A DNA stretch of 64,000 nucleotides from Ophiura sarsii (GCA_035610835.1 CM069452.1:69660919-69724918); one strand, 5' to 3'; positions 43,085 to 55,032 are shown, counted from the first letter of the stretch. Notes: a model not told the origin generated them from the sequence alone. Numbers and translations: made by a program.

Positions 43085-43277
43085 TAGGTCAATTAATATG
43101 CGTATGTGTTGTTTCGTGAGAAATTAAACAAATCAATGCACGCATGCTGATGTTGATGTGTGAATAATGGCACGACCAAGCAGGGTGAGTGCTATTGTGA
43201 GCGTATCAACATTTGCGCAAGTGCATTGATTTTTCGAATTTTTCGAGAAACAAAACATATGCATGTATTGACCTAAT
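43085..43277. mobile_element. Foldback element, TIR AGGTCAATTAATATGCGTATG
   Basis: ATAGGTCAATTAATATGCGT and TTGTTTCGTGAGAAATT pair with AATTTTTCGAGAAACAAAAC and CATATGCATGTATTGACCT. The two arms leave a ~70-bp loop. Confidence 0.75.
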
Positions 43278-43678
43278 TCATACGACAATATACAAATCAA
43301 AATTCACAATTTGAGCATAATTTTGATTTATGTAATAATGAATAAAACAAGTTTGCTAACACTTGCAGTGAAAATCGGCAAACCCACGATGCCTGAACAA
43401 CAATTCAAAACAAAGCGTGTTGAGCGCCCATTGAGCGGCGCACAAGCAAGTGTATTAGACACTTTTAATGCACTCCGCATATTTTAGTTTCTTGCTTTCT
43501 GATTGGTTCGACACTACTAAGAAGTGCATGAATTCTTTGGTGGTATTCATTACTTTTTCACTCGTAGCTAGCATCCAAACAAAACATCTCCAAAGCCTAA
43601 AATATGGGTTTATTCTTATGCATACCAAACCATCAATTTCAATGGGAAAAGTGAATTTGATCAGATCACACACCTTAA

Positions 43679-44025
43679 AGGGGCGCTGAGAGATAAGTAT
43701 TGGAGTGCGCCCTCAATTTTCCAGGAAATCAGGTTTTATGCACATATACTTAATACTTAGGCACATACTAACTACCATCTGAAACCATTTATTCGCCGTC
43801 TATCGTGTACAATTTCAGGATTTGGTCATTTCGATGTAAATCACATCAAAATTATCACTCAGCATAACTCACCACATAAATTGCTTCAACCAAATTTCTA
43901 TCTAGCGCCATCATTCAACCGCTTTCCCATAAATCATTACAATTCAGGGTTCCTACGTACCTTATCTATTGAAACAATTAACTTTTTCAAAATTTCATTT
44001 TTCTCGTCAATCTCTCAGTGCCCCT
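43679..44025. mobile_element. TTAA element, AGGGGCATTGAGAG family, copy 1
   Basis: AGGGGCGCTGAGAGATAAG to CAATCTCTCAGTGCCCCT, TTAA on both sides. Interior starts GGAGTGCGCCCTCAATT as in the other two copies. Confidence 0.82.
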
Positions 44026-44364
44026 TTAACTTCAATCTCTCGCTAAGTGCCCCTTTTACTTCAGCTTACCCCTTCATGCCCCTTACCTCACTTGATCCTG
44101 GTTTGTTGCTATTTGCATGATAGAGTGAAGGTGGTTTTCTTTCACGTTTTTCGCATTAAAGTTAACATCACTTGTAATTTGATGACCGTGACCTTATTTA
44201 TATACCTGAATTGTTAATGCGTCATAGACCCTAATGATCTGAACGTCTAATCAATAATTCAAAGGCTAAGTATAAGATACCAATTGACCAGTTCATCTTA
44301 AATAATTTACTGAGTCCAATAGGAAACAAAACGAGATACAGTCAAGAAATGGGGCGAAGCTGGG

Positions 44365-44436
44365 GTGGGGTGGGGGGGGGGGGGGGGGGGGGGGGGGGTG
44401 GGGGTGGGGGGGGGGGGGGTGGGGTGGGGGGGGGGA
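44365..44436. repeat. G-rich tract with runs up to about 25 G
   Basis: A block of over 70 bp almost entirely G with isolated T. Strong potential to form G-quadruplex DNA on this strand. Confidence 0.95.
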
Positions 44437-44536
44437 TAAATACTGAAAAAACGTTTTGTTTTATGTGGAGACGGTGATGAGGTGTGGGGAGCAAATTAAA
44501 TTGATCTTTTACTACTTCTGATGTAAATAACTTACA

Positions 44537-44895
44537 GAGCTATTCCAATGGATGGAAAACATAAGGAACTCAGGAAATGTCGTCTTTGCAGGAAAGTCTT
44601 TACTTTCAAGGGAAATTTTAGGTATCAAATAAGGAAAAACTTAAAGATTGTAGGGGTGTTTACCCTATAACTCGGTCTCATGAAGTTCTAGGCCTGCATG
44701 GAATGTGACTGGGGCCTATACCGGGTGGTTCAAAAAAAGTAGATGAGAAGAATGAAAAGGGAAGCTGACATGACATCCACTCTCCCCTTCCAATGGATGG
44801 AAAACATGAGGAATTCAGGAAATGTCATCTTTGCCGGAAATGTTTTTACTTTCCAGGGAAATTTTAGGTATCAAATACAGAAAACTTAAGAACTT
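44537..44895. repeat. Direct duplication, ~100 bp, 254 bp apart
   Basis: CCAATGGATGGAAAACATAAGGA to ATTTTAGGTATCAAATA recurs at about 44,798-44,880 with about 10% differences. Between the copies lies TACCGGGTGGTTCAAAAAAA, a degraded end of the CAGGGTGG type. Confidence 0.75.
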
Positions 44896-45246
44896 AAAGG
44901 GAATATTTCTTCATGAAGGAAAATGTTTATTGTTACATTCCGAGGAAATGTGAATTTTCTTTCTACAACCTTGCACCTCCCCCATAATTAAGCTTCACTA
45001 AAATATGCAATGACATCACTACAATGACGAAGGAAATTACAAATTGCAACAATGAGTTGGTTGATGAATAATATTAGCATAAATAAATGTTTAGCATTAG
45101 TATTAGACAGGAAATTATTAACTTACCATTAAAGCTTGTTGGTCACATCCGTTGCCAATGCACTAATCACCCAACTGCATTCTCTTGTTGTTTGATTCCA
45201 CTGTTATATTACTCCCAGGGCCTCTTCTCACATCTCAAACATAACA

Positions 45247-45626
45247 TTAGGCCAAAAAAAAAAAATGTTTGATTGTCCATAGATCACTTTTAAAAGTTGG
45301 GTAGTCGGTCAGGAAAAGTTGTTGTTGTTTTTTGTTTTTTTTCTCACTTGCCCTTTTTTCAGGTACCAAAAGTAAAATGAGATGTACTTGTTGTGGTAAC
45401 CAAAACGGGGAACAAATATTTAACATTTTGATGAGTATTTCTTATTTCTCAACACAAAAAAATGAAAAAAAAATGATTTTTTTTATTTCGCCTAATATTG
45501 TAAAAAAATGAAATTTGTAAACAAAAAAAAAACAAAATTTTAAAAAAAATTTGAAAAAAAATTCAAAATGGTTAAGAGGGTCAGGCGGACGAGGACAATC
45601 AAACAACTTTTTTGGGGGGCCTAGCT
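45247..45626. mobile_element. TAGGCCAAAAA-type foldback with homopolymer-rich core
   Basis: TTAGGCCAAAAAAAAAAAAT and TGTTTGATTGTCC pair with GGACAATCAAACAACTTTTT and GGGGCCTA. The core is A- or T-runs. Confidence 0.65.
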
Positions 45627-45716
45627 TGGTTTTGGTATGAATCATGATCTGCTAACCTACATGGATTGAATAATAAGATAGAAACTACTTGATAAAATAT
45701 ACACCAATTCAATATA

Positions 45717-46290
45717 CAGTCATCACAATAAGTAACTGACCAGGTAATAAACATGCTGATAACTCTAAAAGTATAACTCCTACATAAACATATTTAATTA
45801 TAAAGTTGTTGAAAAATTTCTCTAGTTGAATTTGAGATATTACACGCTAAGAGTGGTTGATTAATGAGGAAGTTAGATCCCAAACGTTAGGGCAAGTCTG
45901 ATTTTCATTTTAACATTTTCTGTTTCAACACGGGGAGATTGTGACAGGTAAATGCGTGAGTGCCGTATTGATCAACCGTAACAATGCCACCGTCCGACTA
46001 TCCAACAACCAGGCCATCGACGGGTGATTTGGCACTACCACTACCAGTAATCAATAATTGCCGGTCTGAGGCCCCGTGTTGAAAATGAAAATGTGAAAAT
46101 GAAAATCAGACTTGACAGCACATTTGGGATTGTAACTTCCTTAATAATCAGCCATTCTTAGCGTGTAATATCTCAAATTCAAGAAGAGAAATTTCTCAAC
46201 ATGTTTATAATTTAATATGTTATGAAGGAGTTATACTTTTAGAGTTATCAGCACATTTATTACCTGGTCAGTTACTTATTGTGATGACTG
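45717..46290. mobile_element. TA-flanked foldback, TIR CAGTCATCACAATAAGTAAC, copy 1
   Basis: A 574-bp element with arms of about 250 bp (AAGTAACTGACCAGGTAATA and TATTACCTGGTCAGTTACTT). Core GGCATTGTTACGG-type GC-rich loop. TA flanks both ends. A diverged copy is at 61,178-61,805. Confidence 0.88.
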
Positions 46291-47309
46291 TATCTCGATA
46301 ACCTTTCACTGCTTGCTTCTACCCACCCACTGCCTACACATGTTTGTGTGGTGTGTATGATACGTCAGCAGAGAGTTCAAAAAACAAGTTATATTCCATC
46401 CATCAAAATTCCTTAATCATAAACCAGTCACAAATATTAGAAATAAATGCAGCAGTCATACTTCATAGTCAATCACCAAGTACTGCTAAACCAATGACCC
46501 ATTCATTCATGACAGAGTTATGTTTATGTTATTACCATACCAAATTACACATAAAATAGAGCTAAAAGAGTCGCGATATTGGGTCCTTAGTAACCATTTT
46601 TGGAATGCTTCATTCGAATAAACAAATTTTAAAATTTCATAAAATCGTCAGAACGTGTTAAGGCTTTCAATTAGATTTTACGATATGATCATTTAAACAG
46701 CGCCACTCCTATTTCTGCCCGGACGCTCGCCTTCTGACCGCCTCCAAGGTCATTGATGTGTTCATCAATGTGATAAATTTTTGGTACAATCGAAAATCAA
46801 AATGTTGCAATATCCTAAGCAAAGTACAAGAGATTATCTTTCATTTTAATTATAAAATGCTACCCTCACGCCAAACTGATTCCCAAAGGACTCCATTAAT
46901 CACAAAATCTTTTTTTTTGTGCTTTGCTGGAACTTACTATCATTACACAAAACGAGGAGTGATTTAGTGCTGTGCACCCTTAATATATGAAAGTTAATCG
47001 TTCAACTATTCTCACTCCCCAAGTTGCAGTGAGTGAAGATAGATATTGTTTGTTTGTCTGTTTTTGCATGTAAAGATTTTATTATTTATTTATTTTAGAT
47101 CTCAGCATGGGATTGAACACAAGACAGAGCTTACCATTCAGAAAAATAATAAAACAATTCAAAAGTATCAATTATAGCACTGTTTAAGCTACTTGAATAA
47201 CAATTACAAGCCTATATCATTGACATATCCCAACTTTTTAATTTGGTGAAGGTCAGATATTAGGGAAATCTAAAACTTATTTATATGGACTTGTTGTTTC
47301 ATTTTTGCA
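46291..47309. other. AT-rich spacer
   Basis: No features supported; ORFs of 69-71 codons have no context. Confidence 0.4.
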
Positions 47310-47740
47310 AGTAAGGCCATAACAAATTAATTGTTTGCTTGCCCTCTCTGACCGACCGTGTAAAACAGTCCCGGCCGTTGACCGACCGTGTAAAACAGTC
47401 CCGGCCGTGTCATTTTTAACTCTTTTTTTTACACAAAAAAAAGAAAGATTTTTTAAAAAAAAAATTCACATTTTTTTTGTGTGGAAAAAACCCCCTTTTT
47501 AAGTCACGTATATGACCTTCATTAACCTCCATGTGACCCAGATGGATCATCTACAGTCCTGTTTTGGACTTAGAAAATGAAAACATGTATTTAACACTAT
47601 TTTCCCCCTTTATTTCTGGTATTCAGGTACCTATAATTTGGAAAATAAAAAATTAAATACAAAAATTCAGACCGACCGACCCTACTTTTTTTAGGGCATC
47701 TATGGGCAAGCAAACAATTATTTTTTATGGCCTTATGTGC
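47310..47740. mobile_element. TAAGGCCATAA-type foldback with GACCGACC tandem
   Basis: TAAGGCCATAACAAATTAATTGTTTGCTTGCC pairs with GGCAAGCAAACAATTATTTTTTATGGCCTTA-like right end. Inside, GACCGACCGTGTAAAACAGTCCCGGCCGT is duplicated in tandem, and GACCGACCGACCC occurs near the right. Confidence 0.78.
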
Positions 47741-47931
47741 TGTAAATGTCAAAGACACTTTTCTAACCAGCCTTCCATTCAGCATTTATATAATAATAAT
47801 AATGGATGACCATCTATGTATTTTATTCATAAGAACGGACAAATTAAGGACTTTTTGAGACTATATATGGCCAGGCTTTGTATGGCACATCCCTGCATAC
47901 ATGTGAGTATGCCCCCTCCCCCACAGTTTAA

Positions 47932-48300
47932 AGGGGCATTGATAGATATGTATGGGAGTGCGCCCTCAATTATCCTGGAAATCAGGTTTTTTGCATCAAA
48001 GTAATACTTAGGCATAAACTAACTACCATCTGGAACAGTTTACCAACATTCGCCGTTTTTTCGCACGATTTTCTTAGTTTCCATATGATCATATCGAAAC
48101 TAGGTGCTGAATTCGGAAGTTTATGCGATCGTTTTACATGCATACTTTCGTGGCAAATCTCAACCCGAAAGTGCCGTTATTTGCTTATTTTGCATGAAGG
48201 CGATGTCGGAATTGTATGACATTTTGGATTTGGGCTATGTTGATGATTATCTTTACGTTATTTAATCATTTAGTATATCGATACATCTCTCAATGCCCCT
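47932..48300. mobile_element. TTAA element, AGGGGCATTGAGAG family, copy 2
   Basis: AGGGGCATTGATAGATATG to CATCTCTCAATGCCCCT, 369 bp, TTAA on both sides. The interior matches copy 3 in inverse orientation (CAATTCCGACATCGCCTTCA). Confidence 0.88.
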
Positions 48301-48525
48301 TTAATAATAATCCAAATGATGCACTGTGATGGATAGTTGATCATGGCTTAATTACATTTCCACTCAGACCAGCCTTGACATTGAAACAAGTCACCTTGAC
48401 AAACCTGTATTGACAAACCAGATCTGATTTTTAAAGGTCAAATATATTGAACATATAGTTTGGATCTGGGCAGTCAGGTATAATTTGTAATCATGTGTTT
48501 CTCGCCAATTTCAGAGAACAAGGGT

Positions 48526-48868
48526 CTGTAGCGGCGCCAGCCTCATATTTTTGGGAGGAAAAGAGGGGGGGGAGGGGCATGAAAAAAATCTTTGGTGCCA
48601 TTTTACGCTAAAATTGTCAAAGTTGGTCTAATACTAACTAAATTTGGTATGAAAATGCGCGTTTGGGCGCAACTTTTTGGTTGTTTTATACTAAAATTGT
48701 CAACATTTGGTCTAATTTAACCTAATTTAGTAAGAAAATGTGCGTGCAGCGTGGACAAAAATTGCCTTTATATGCTAAAATTGTCAATTTTTGTCTAATT
48801 TTAACTAAATTGAAATAGGGGGGAGAAGTGGGGAGGGGAAAATGCTCCTCCCTGTAGCGCTGCCACTG
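48526..48868. mobile_element. hAT-type element with 8-bp duplication ACAAGGGT
   Basis: The flanks ACAAGGGT at 48,518-48,525 and 48,869-48,876 are identical. The ends CTGTAGCGGCGCCAG and GTAGCGCTGCCACTG are degraded inverted repeats of a CAGTGGCGGCGCCAG type. Inside, three ~85-bp diverged repeats contain CTAAAATTGTCAA and GGTCTAAT. Confidence 0.85.
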
Positions 48869-48876
48869 ACAAGGGT

Positions 48877-49639
48877 GTCTTTTCAAGCTGGATCCGCACT
48901 AAGGGTTGCTTGGGCCGATAGTCATATATCATCATCATCCCAAACTGGTTAGGCCTATGACAAATTTACTCCTCCAAAACTGAATCACACAATTACATCA
49001 TAATGTTCATTTCAGACTAGACTCGATCCATCTTAAGGACCTATTCTTTGCTATGAGTATGAATAATCGAGCTATAATCCTTGTTTAGGGTCACTTTTTC
49101 CAAATCTCTGAGAATATGTGTGGTTGTTTTTTAGATTGGATCCGTAAGTACAAATTTTATACATGAGTGCCCCCCCCCCCCCCCCCCCCCCCCCCGGGTT
49201 TGGATTCTAGATAAGTACCAAAATTGTGTAGCAAATTGCATTGATAGATATTCATATATATTTACCAAGAGGCCAAATAAAACACCAATCATAGACACGA
49301 ACCTAATCAATAATTTAAAGCAACCTTTAGATGTTTGTAGTGAAGCTATTTTGGTACAAATTATAACAGATGAAGACAACACTAATCTCCTCCAGGTTTA
49401 TTTCCTGCACTTTAATTTTTTAGTTTTTGTTTGTTTTATTTTTGAGTAATTTCAACTGCATTTCAGGTTTCATTTATTTTATTTTATTTAAAAAATATAT
49501 AACAGTTATTGTTTTACATCAATATTTCTAAATCAGGTTTATTTCCCTCACATTGATTTTTTAGTATTTTTGTTTTAATTTTTGAGTAATTTCATCTGCA
49601 TTTCATGTTTCCTTTTCATTCCTTTATTTATTCTATTTA
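48877..49639. other. Spacer with poly-C and a direct repeat
   Basis: About 26 C at 49,170-49,195. A ~110-bp direct duplication (CAGGTTTATTTCC to GCATTTCAGGTTTC, again from about 49,535) precedes the next element. Confidence 0.6.
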
Positions 49640-51865
49640 CACTCGTCAAAAGAAGTTCCTGGACACTCATTGAAGTTCAAATATTTCACATAAATATTTA
49701 ATATAAATTAAACAATTGCATGTCAAAATAAGCAGACAATAATTCTCTATCATGTCTGTATGAAATTAAGATGTACGCATTCATGCATGGCTGAGCACAT
49801 TCATTAAGCAATGGTAAGGTGCGTAAAAGGAAATTGCAAGAAATGAGCATTTACAGTCATTTGAATGGAGGGATTATCCAATTTTTTGCAATCTTCTTGC
49901 CATTGTCAAGTGAATGGGATCTGCCATGCATGAGTGATCATGTCTAAATTCCATGTTAAGCTGTTAGAGGATTACTTTCTGCTTATTTTGATATACAATT
50001 ATATATATATAATCATATATGGTCATGTTTTTTATACTGGGTACAATTTGTGTTACATGTCCCTTTTTCCATAAATTAGGTTCCTTTTTCAGTTAATGCA
50101 TTATATCTGAAAAAGTTTACATTTTAAGTTGGTAAAAGTATACAGATTCTTAAAGCATATACTGTAACGGATGCAAATAGCATACAATCAAGTTGATTAT
50201 ACAGGGTGGCCCGAAATTGTACAGGGTGTAACAAGCAAAATGTTCTAAAAAAGAAGAGTCTCAATAATTACTTCCACTATGTATATGAAGTGATGAGAGA
50301 AAAGTTCAGTACAGATTTAAAGTAGTTTTATAAAATACCCATCCAGACATATGCAAATAAAATTTCAATATGAATCTGAAATTCTATATACAGGGTGTCT
50401 AAAAATGTGTTTATTTAGTTCCGGAAAAATGCTATTTAAACCAAATTCAAGTAGATTTCAAATAAAAATGCATCAATTACATGTACATGAACATTGATTG
50501 ATTTTAAAAGTCACCTTTTTCTTATGTAAAGGTGTTAATCTTAAACATATAGGGTGTTTAAAACATTAATTTTGGTATACGTGATTATCCATAAATCATT
50601 AAATTGAATGAATTTAAATTTGCATCTGAAACATGATTTTACATTCCAATTTGAAGTGGCAAATGCCTAAAGTGGTATGATATTCAAATAATGTTCAATA
50701 AAAAGGGGCCCTTTAACTACAGGGTGACTCAAATTTTCCCAATGGCACATGTTTAGTGGCATACAATTAATTGCGTTCATCCTTCTTGCACCTTCATGAT
50801 GTGCAAAGCACATTCAAATGAACAAATTAGGTTAGTTTCCATAATGTTTGAACCCAGTATTCAAATTTCAAGAGTCTGATTTAAGATTGAATTATAAAAT
50901 GTTATCGTTTTAAGTTGTATTCAACATATAGGGTGATCCAATGTTGATTGGCGAACTAATCAAGCAGCTTATGCTGGTCATCCTATACTAGGTCAGGTCA
51001 GTTGCATTCCTAAGAATTTAATAATTCTCCTGAGTTTACAAGCTTGAGTTTACAAGCTTGAGTTTACAAACCAGCAGTTTTTTACTTATTTGGTAACACA
51101 GTTAAAAACAAGTAATAACACCACACAACCGCATTTAACAAAATGTGCTAATTAACATCCAGACAATACAGAATACATGAGGTTAATTACACATCTTCTT
51201 TTAATTTTTAATTAAATAGTTAAATTTATTTATTCAAAAGGGTACCTCAACCTTTCTATACTTTTAAAATGGACAGTTTGGTGCAGGCAAATGTTTGCAT
51301 ACATTCGCAAACGGCGACCAACTTACGTTTCTTAACAATTTTTTGAGCTTCTTAATGCTAATTAATGATTCCTTAATTAATTAATTAATGATTCCTTAAT
51401 TAACTAATTATATTTTTAATTCAAATATGCTTCAATAATGTTATGTTTTCAATATAGAATTGTACCAAGAGTGAAAACAGTGCATTTTATGTTTGCCCAA
51501 TGTATATTGCACCATACTTGTTCAACTATGCACTCCTCCTCCTCCACATACTCCTCCTCCACATACTCTTCCACCCCTGACTAATTAGGTTTAACGAACT
51601 ATTGTAATTAACAGAACCATGGTAGTTTATATTTTTCTTTTTAAAATAAAGGCCAAATACTTTCTCATCAAAATAAGACCAAATTTGAGTATGTGTGATA
51701 AAGAATAGCCAAAATATATGCATGCAAAGTAATAATATGTAGTGCAAATGTAACAGATCCACCTTTTTTGGGTACCCAGTATAAAAAACATGACCATATA
51801 TAATTATATATATTCTATTAAATATTAATTTAATTTAAGTGTCCAAGAACTTCTTTTGCCGAGTG
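49640..51865. mobile_element. CACTCGTCAAAAGAAGTTCC element, copy 1, with a 1.8-kb central insert
   Basis: CACTCGTCAAAAGAAGTTCC to AAGAACTTCTTTTGCCGAGTG, TA outside both ends. The outer halves match the compact copy at 58,189-58,645 almost base for base. The centre is displaced by 50,017-51,800, which has its own inverted ends. Confidence 0.88.
50017..51800. mobile_element. Nested element, TIR TATGGTCATGTTTTTTATAC
   Basis: TATATGGTCATGTTTTTTAT and ACTGGGTAC are matched by GTACCCAGTATAAAAAACATGACCATATA. No transposase ORF. Six A(C/T)AGGGTG motifs occur at about 50,202, 50,221, 50,393, 50,550, 50,720 and 50,930. Confidence 0.75.
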
Positions 51866-51891
51866 TATAACAAATATATAACATTTATATT

Positions 51892-52068
51892 TTAGAAATA
51901 ATAGGCATATACGACGGGTATTAAACAAATTATAAATATTTTAAACAGGTTCGCCGTCGGGGTAGAAAAGAGACAATAATGGGAAAACGATCTCGCCCCT
52001 AGACGGCGAACCTGTTTAAAATATTTATAATTTGTTTAATACCCGTCGTATATGCCTATTATTTCTAT
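51892..52068. repeat. Perfect 67-bp inverted repeat with 43-nt loop, SINE-tail derived
   Basis: Arms 51,892-51,958 and 52,002-52,068 match perfectly (ATACGACGGGTATTAAACAA; GACGGCGAACCTGTTTAAAA). The left arm plus most of the loop is the inverse of the tail of the tRNA-like SINE at 52,200, so two SINE tails are head to head. Confidence 0.92.
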
Positions 52069-52199
52069 GTATCCCTCTACAGGGAGGACGGCACTTGATT
52101 TACACTTGTATAGGCCCGAGCTACTCCGGGTAATACTTGTGGCAGGAGACTGGGAAACGAGATCGCTTAGGTTTGAATTTCAGATGCTTTACCATGCGA

Positions 52200-52335
52200 G
52201 GTCTTGTGGCCCAATGGACAAGGCAGTTGACAAGCAATCAACAGATCCTGGGTTCGATTCCCGGGCGAGATCGTTTTCCCATTATTGTCTCTTTTCTACC
52301 CCGACGGCGAACCTGTTTAAAATATTTATAATTTA
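52200..52335 (+). repeat. tRNA-Arg-like SINE
   Basis: 52,200-52,273 folds as a 73-nt tRNA: acceptor GGTCTTG/CGAGATC (two G-T pairs), D arm TGGCCCAATGGACAAGGC, anticodon stem GTTGA/TCAAC with loop CAAGCAA, and T arm GGGTTCGATTCCC. The D region matches animal tRNA-Arg. Position 33 is A rather than T, so it is unlikely to be a working tRNA. The tail TCGTTTTCCCATTATTGTCT to CCTGTTTAAAATATTTATAA follows without a break, as in a SINE. Confidence 0.75.
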
Positions 52336-53230
52336 TTTATATTTTACATCAATATTCTAATTTTTATTATTATTTGAAAATAACGATTTAAAAAAGAAAG
52401 GCAAAAGAAGACAATCTTTCCAATACATTGATATCTAGGCGATAGTATCCATGTATTGATTGGTGCAATCAGTTGTTATGAAATAATTCAGTTGTAGTTC
52501 ACTGCTTGATGAACGCCGTTTACTATTACAGTAATTGTAGCGGCAATTATATTTTCATAAATACCATTCTAGAATGTCACTAGAGTTCAATCTGTTCCAA
52601 ATTGGCGAACCTGCTTGTAGCAGCGAATTAATTTAGAAGGGCATGGGAAGCGCAAAACACTTGCATGGCGCATTGATCAAATAAAAACAACAACAATTGA
52701 CCAATTTGTAAATAATATTGTCCAGGGTATACAATCAAATATCATAGTCCAGTTAGAGCATGCTGTTAGATGATTTCATGCCAAGCAAATAAACGGACCA
52801 AATTATGCAGATCACACATAAAGTAACTAAGCAGTTTAATGTGTTATATTCAAATATAATTAATATAATCAATATTGTTAATATTTTAACATAGGAAAAT
52901 AGATGGTTTTTTTAATATTACAGAATTATTATGAATAAAATAATAACCAAACTCAATAACTGTACTTGTAACACTCAATAGTTACTTTTTAGAACACTGG
53001 TATTACAACAAAAAGGTGGTTGATTTCAACTGGACGTAAAATCTTGTGTGTCACACGAGTGGCTACTAGGCCAGGCCGGTTGTAATGCGTCCTTGTGTGC
53101 ACGATAACCGACTACCCTGTTACTTTTCAGTGCCCATACATAGCTTCTCATGATTGCATAATGAAATACACTGAGTGGGAGTACAGAGTGGGTTACTACC
53201 ACCACAGCATGGCTATTGTATTTTATTTAA
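52336..53230. other. Spacer with one MITE end
   Basis: 52,588-52,700 (TCTGTTCCAAATTGGCGAAC to GCATGGCGCATTGAT) parallels the left half of 53,755-53,968. No genes. Confidence 0.5.
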
Positions 53231-53608
53231 AGGGGCATTGAGAGATGTATCGATATACTAAATGAGCAAATAACGTAAAGATAATCATCAACATAGCCCA
53301 AATCCAAAATATCATACAATTCCGACATCGCCTTCATGCCAAACTAAGCAAATAACAGCACTTCCGGGTTGAGATTTGCAGCGAAAGTCCGTGAGTAAAA
53401 CTTAGCATAACTTCTAAATTCAGCACCTTAGTTTCTATATGATCATATCGAAACTAAAAAAAATCATGACATTTTATATGATAAACGGTGAATGTTGGTA
53501 AACTGTTTCAGATGGTAGTTAGTATATGCTTAAGTATTACTTTGATGCAAAAAAACCTGATTTCCAGGATAATTGAGGGCGCACTCCCACGTATCTCTCA
53601 ATGCCCCT
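53231..53608. mobile_element. TTAA element, AGGGGCATTGAGAG family, copy 3 (inverse)
   Basis: AGGGGCATTGAGAGATGTAT to GTATCTCTCAATGCCCCT, TTAA on both sides; inverse orientation relative to copy 2. Confidence 0.9.
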
Positions 53609-53754
53609 TTAATCTGGCAAGGTACAATCTCAATGTGCACTCATAACTTGCATCTTTAAGAGACAATTTGTTGATGTGGGCCGTTTAATATACAGTAATT
53701 GTAGCGGCAATTATATTTTCATAAATACCATTTTAGAATTTCACTATAGTTTAG

Positions 53755-53968
53755 TCAGTTACAAATTGCCGAAACCTGCTTATAGCAGGAATTTTATTTA
53801 GAAGCGCATGGGCGCGCAAAACACTTGCATGGCGCAACATGGAGCATTGATAATCATGTGTGATACTTGCGTAATGCAAAATAGCCTACGTAAGCTTGGA
53901 TTACTTTCGTATGCAGAGATATGAAAAAAACACGTATATTTCTCGCCAATTTGGAACTGATAAATATG
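53755..53968. mobile_element. MITE, CAGTTCCAAATTGGCGAG family
   Basis: AGTCAGTTACAAATTGCCGAAA to TTTCTCGCCAATTTGGAACTGA. GCGCAAAACACTTGCATGGCGC inside is shared with 52,640. Confidence 0.7.
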
Positions 53969-54177
53969 ATAGCATGTATTAAAATGGCTTTGCTACTTTT
54001 TATTGTGAAGTTAATTCCATATCCAATCGATTAATAAAGTATATCATTGTTGAGCAGGTTTAGTTCCAGTAGGTTTCATCATATGTGATGGTAATCAGTC
54101 AAGGTTGTGTTATATAGGATTTCCTTATTACACAATCTGCTGGTGCAGTGTTATTAATAAGGACTATTGGTTCTATC

Positions 54178-54393
54178 GTGTACAAAACAGATTTTTCAGA
54201 AACCTTTCCCAAATTTCAAGTTCTTTCTCAGGGATTACTGAACCAAATATACAAGGCATGCTTGTACTTATTTTATTGCATTTCTCATGATGATTCTAAA
54301 TATGGTAATTAAATTCAATAATTTTGACATTTATGAAACATTTTGTGAAATTTTGGAATTGTATGCAGATGCCTGCAGCGTGGAAAGTGTTAA
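54178..54393. repeat. Dispersed repeat, partner of 41,170
   Basis: GTACAAAACAGATTTTTCAG to TGCAGCGTGGAAAGTG, same orientation and order as at 41,170-41,395. No inverted ends found. Confidence 0.7.
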
Positions 54394-54599
54394 TTGTTAA
54401 GGGTACCAATGAACTCTAGCTATCCCATCTGTAATAACACCGCATATCTTGGCTGGCCTGTTTATGCCGGTGATGATTATCTTAGTTACATACTTATATA
54501 TGATTATGCTTTATTGGTTCTAGGATGACACATTAGAATTGATGCTTTGGTTGGTGTAAATAGTCCGTCAGTATAGTACATAATCCAACCATTGAAAAG

Positions 54600-54640
54600 C
54601 ATCACTGATCTTGCAGGGATTGAACCTGGGATCTCCCTCC
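54600..54640 (-). repeat. tRNA-derived B-box fragment
   Basis: The inverse reads GAGATCCCAGGTTCAATCCC, a good polymerase III B box. The expected A-box half is displaced by the element that follows. Confidence 0.5.
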
Positions 54641-55032
54641 GGAGGGGGGCACTGACATTGGAAAAGGGTATAGGCATGTGCCGCGCTGAAGACCCCCTTT
54701 TTCACCCTCTGTTGCTAGCTCTTATGACCCCCCTTTTGAGCCTGCACCAGTTCTTAAGACCCCAATTTGATTCAAAATTCAAAAATCGCAAAATTTTGCG
54801 TTCCAAAGTGCCAATTCTTAAAAAAAAATGCACTCTAAAACCATTTTTGTTGTTGAAATTTTGTGTTCTTTCTAATCAAAATTGAACTATAGGCCAGTTC
54901 TCAAGACCTACTTTTTTGAAAAATCAGTTCCTAAGACCCTATTTGTCATCAAAAAATCCACTCAGTTCAGTTCTGTAGCCCACCTTTTTGAGACCCCTAC
55001 CCAAAAAAAAGTTGAGTGCCCTCCCCCCCGGG
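54636..55032. mobile_element. Element ending in GGGGGGCACT / AGTGCCCTCCCCC
   Basis: GGAGGGGGGCACTGACATTG at the left and GTTGAGTGCCCTCCCCCCCG at the right. GGGATCTCCCT is present on both sides (about 54,630 and 55,030), probably the target duplication. The interior has repeats of AAGACCCC and CAGTTC(C/T)TAAGACC. The 97-codon ORF from 54,592 is unsupported. Confidence 0.6.

Noticed and set aside
52200..52273. Functional tRNA-Arg
   Set aside because: Position 33 is A, the acceptor has two G-T pairs, and a SINE-type tail is fused directly; a tRNA-derived SINE fits better.
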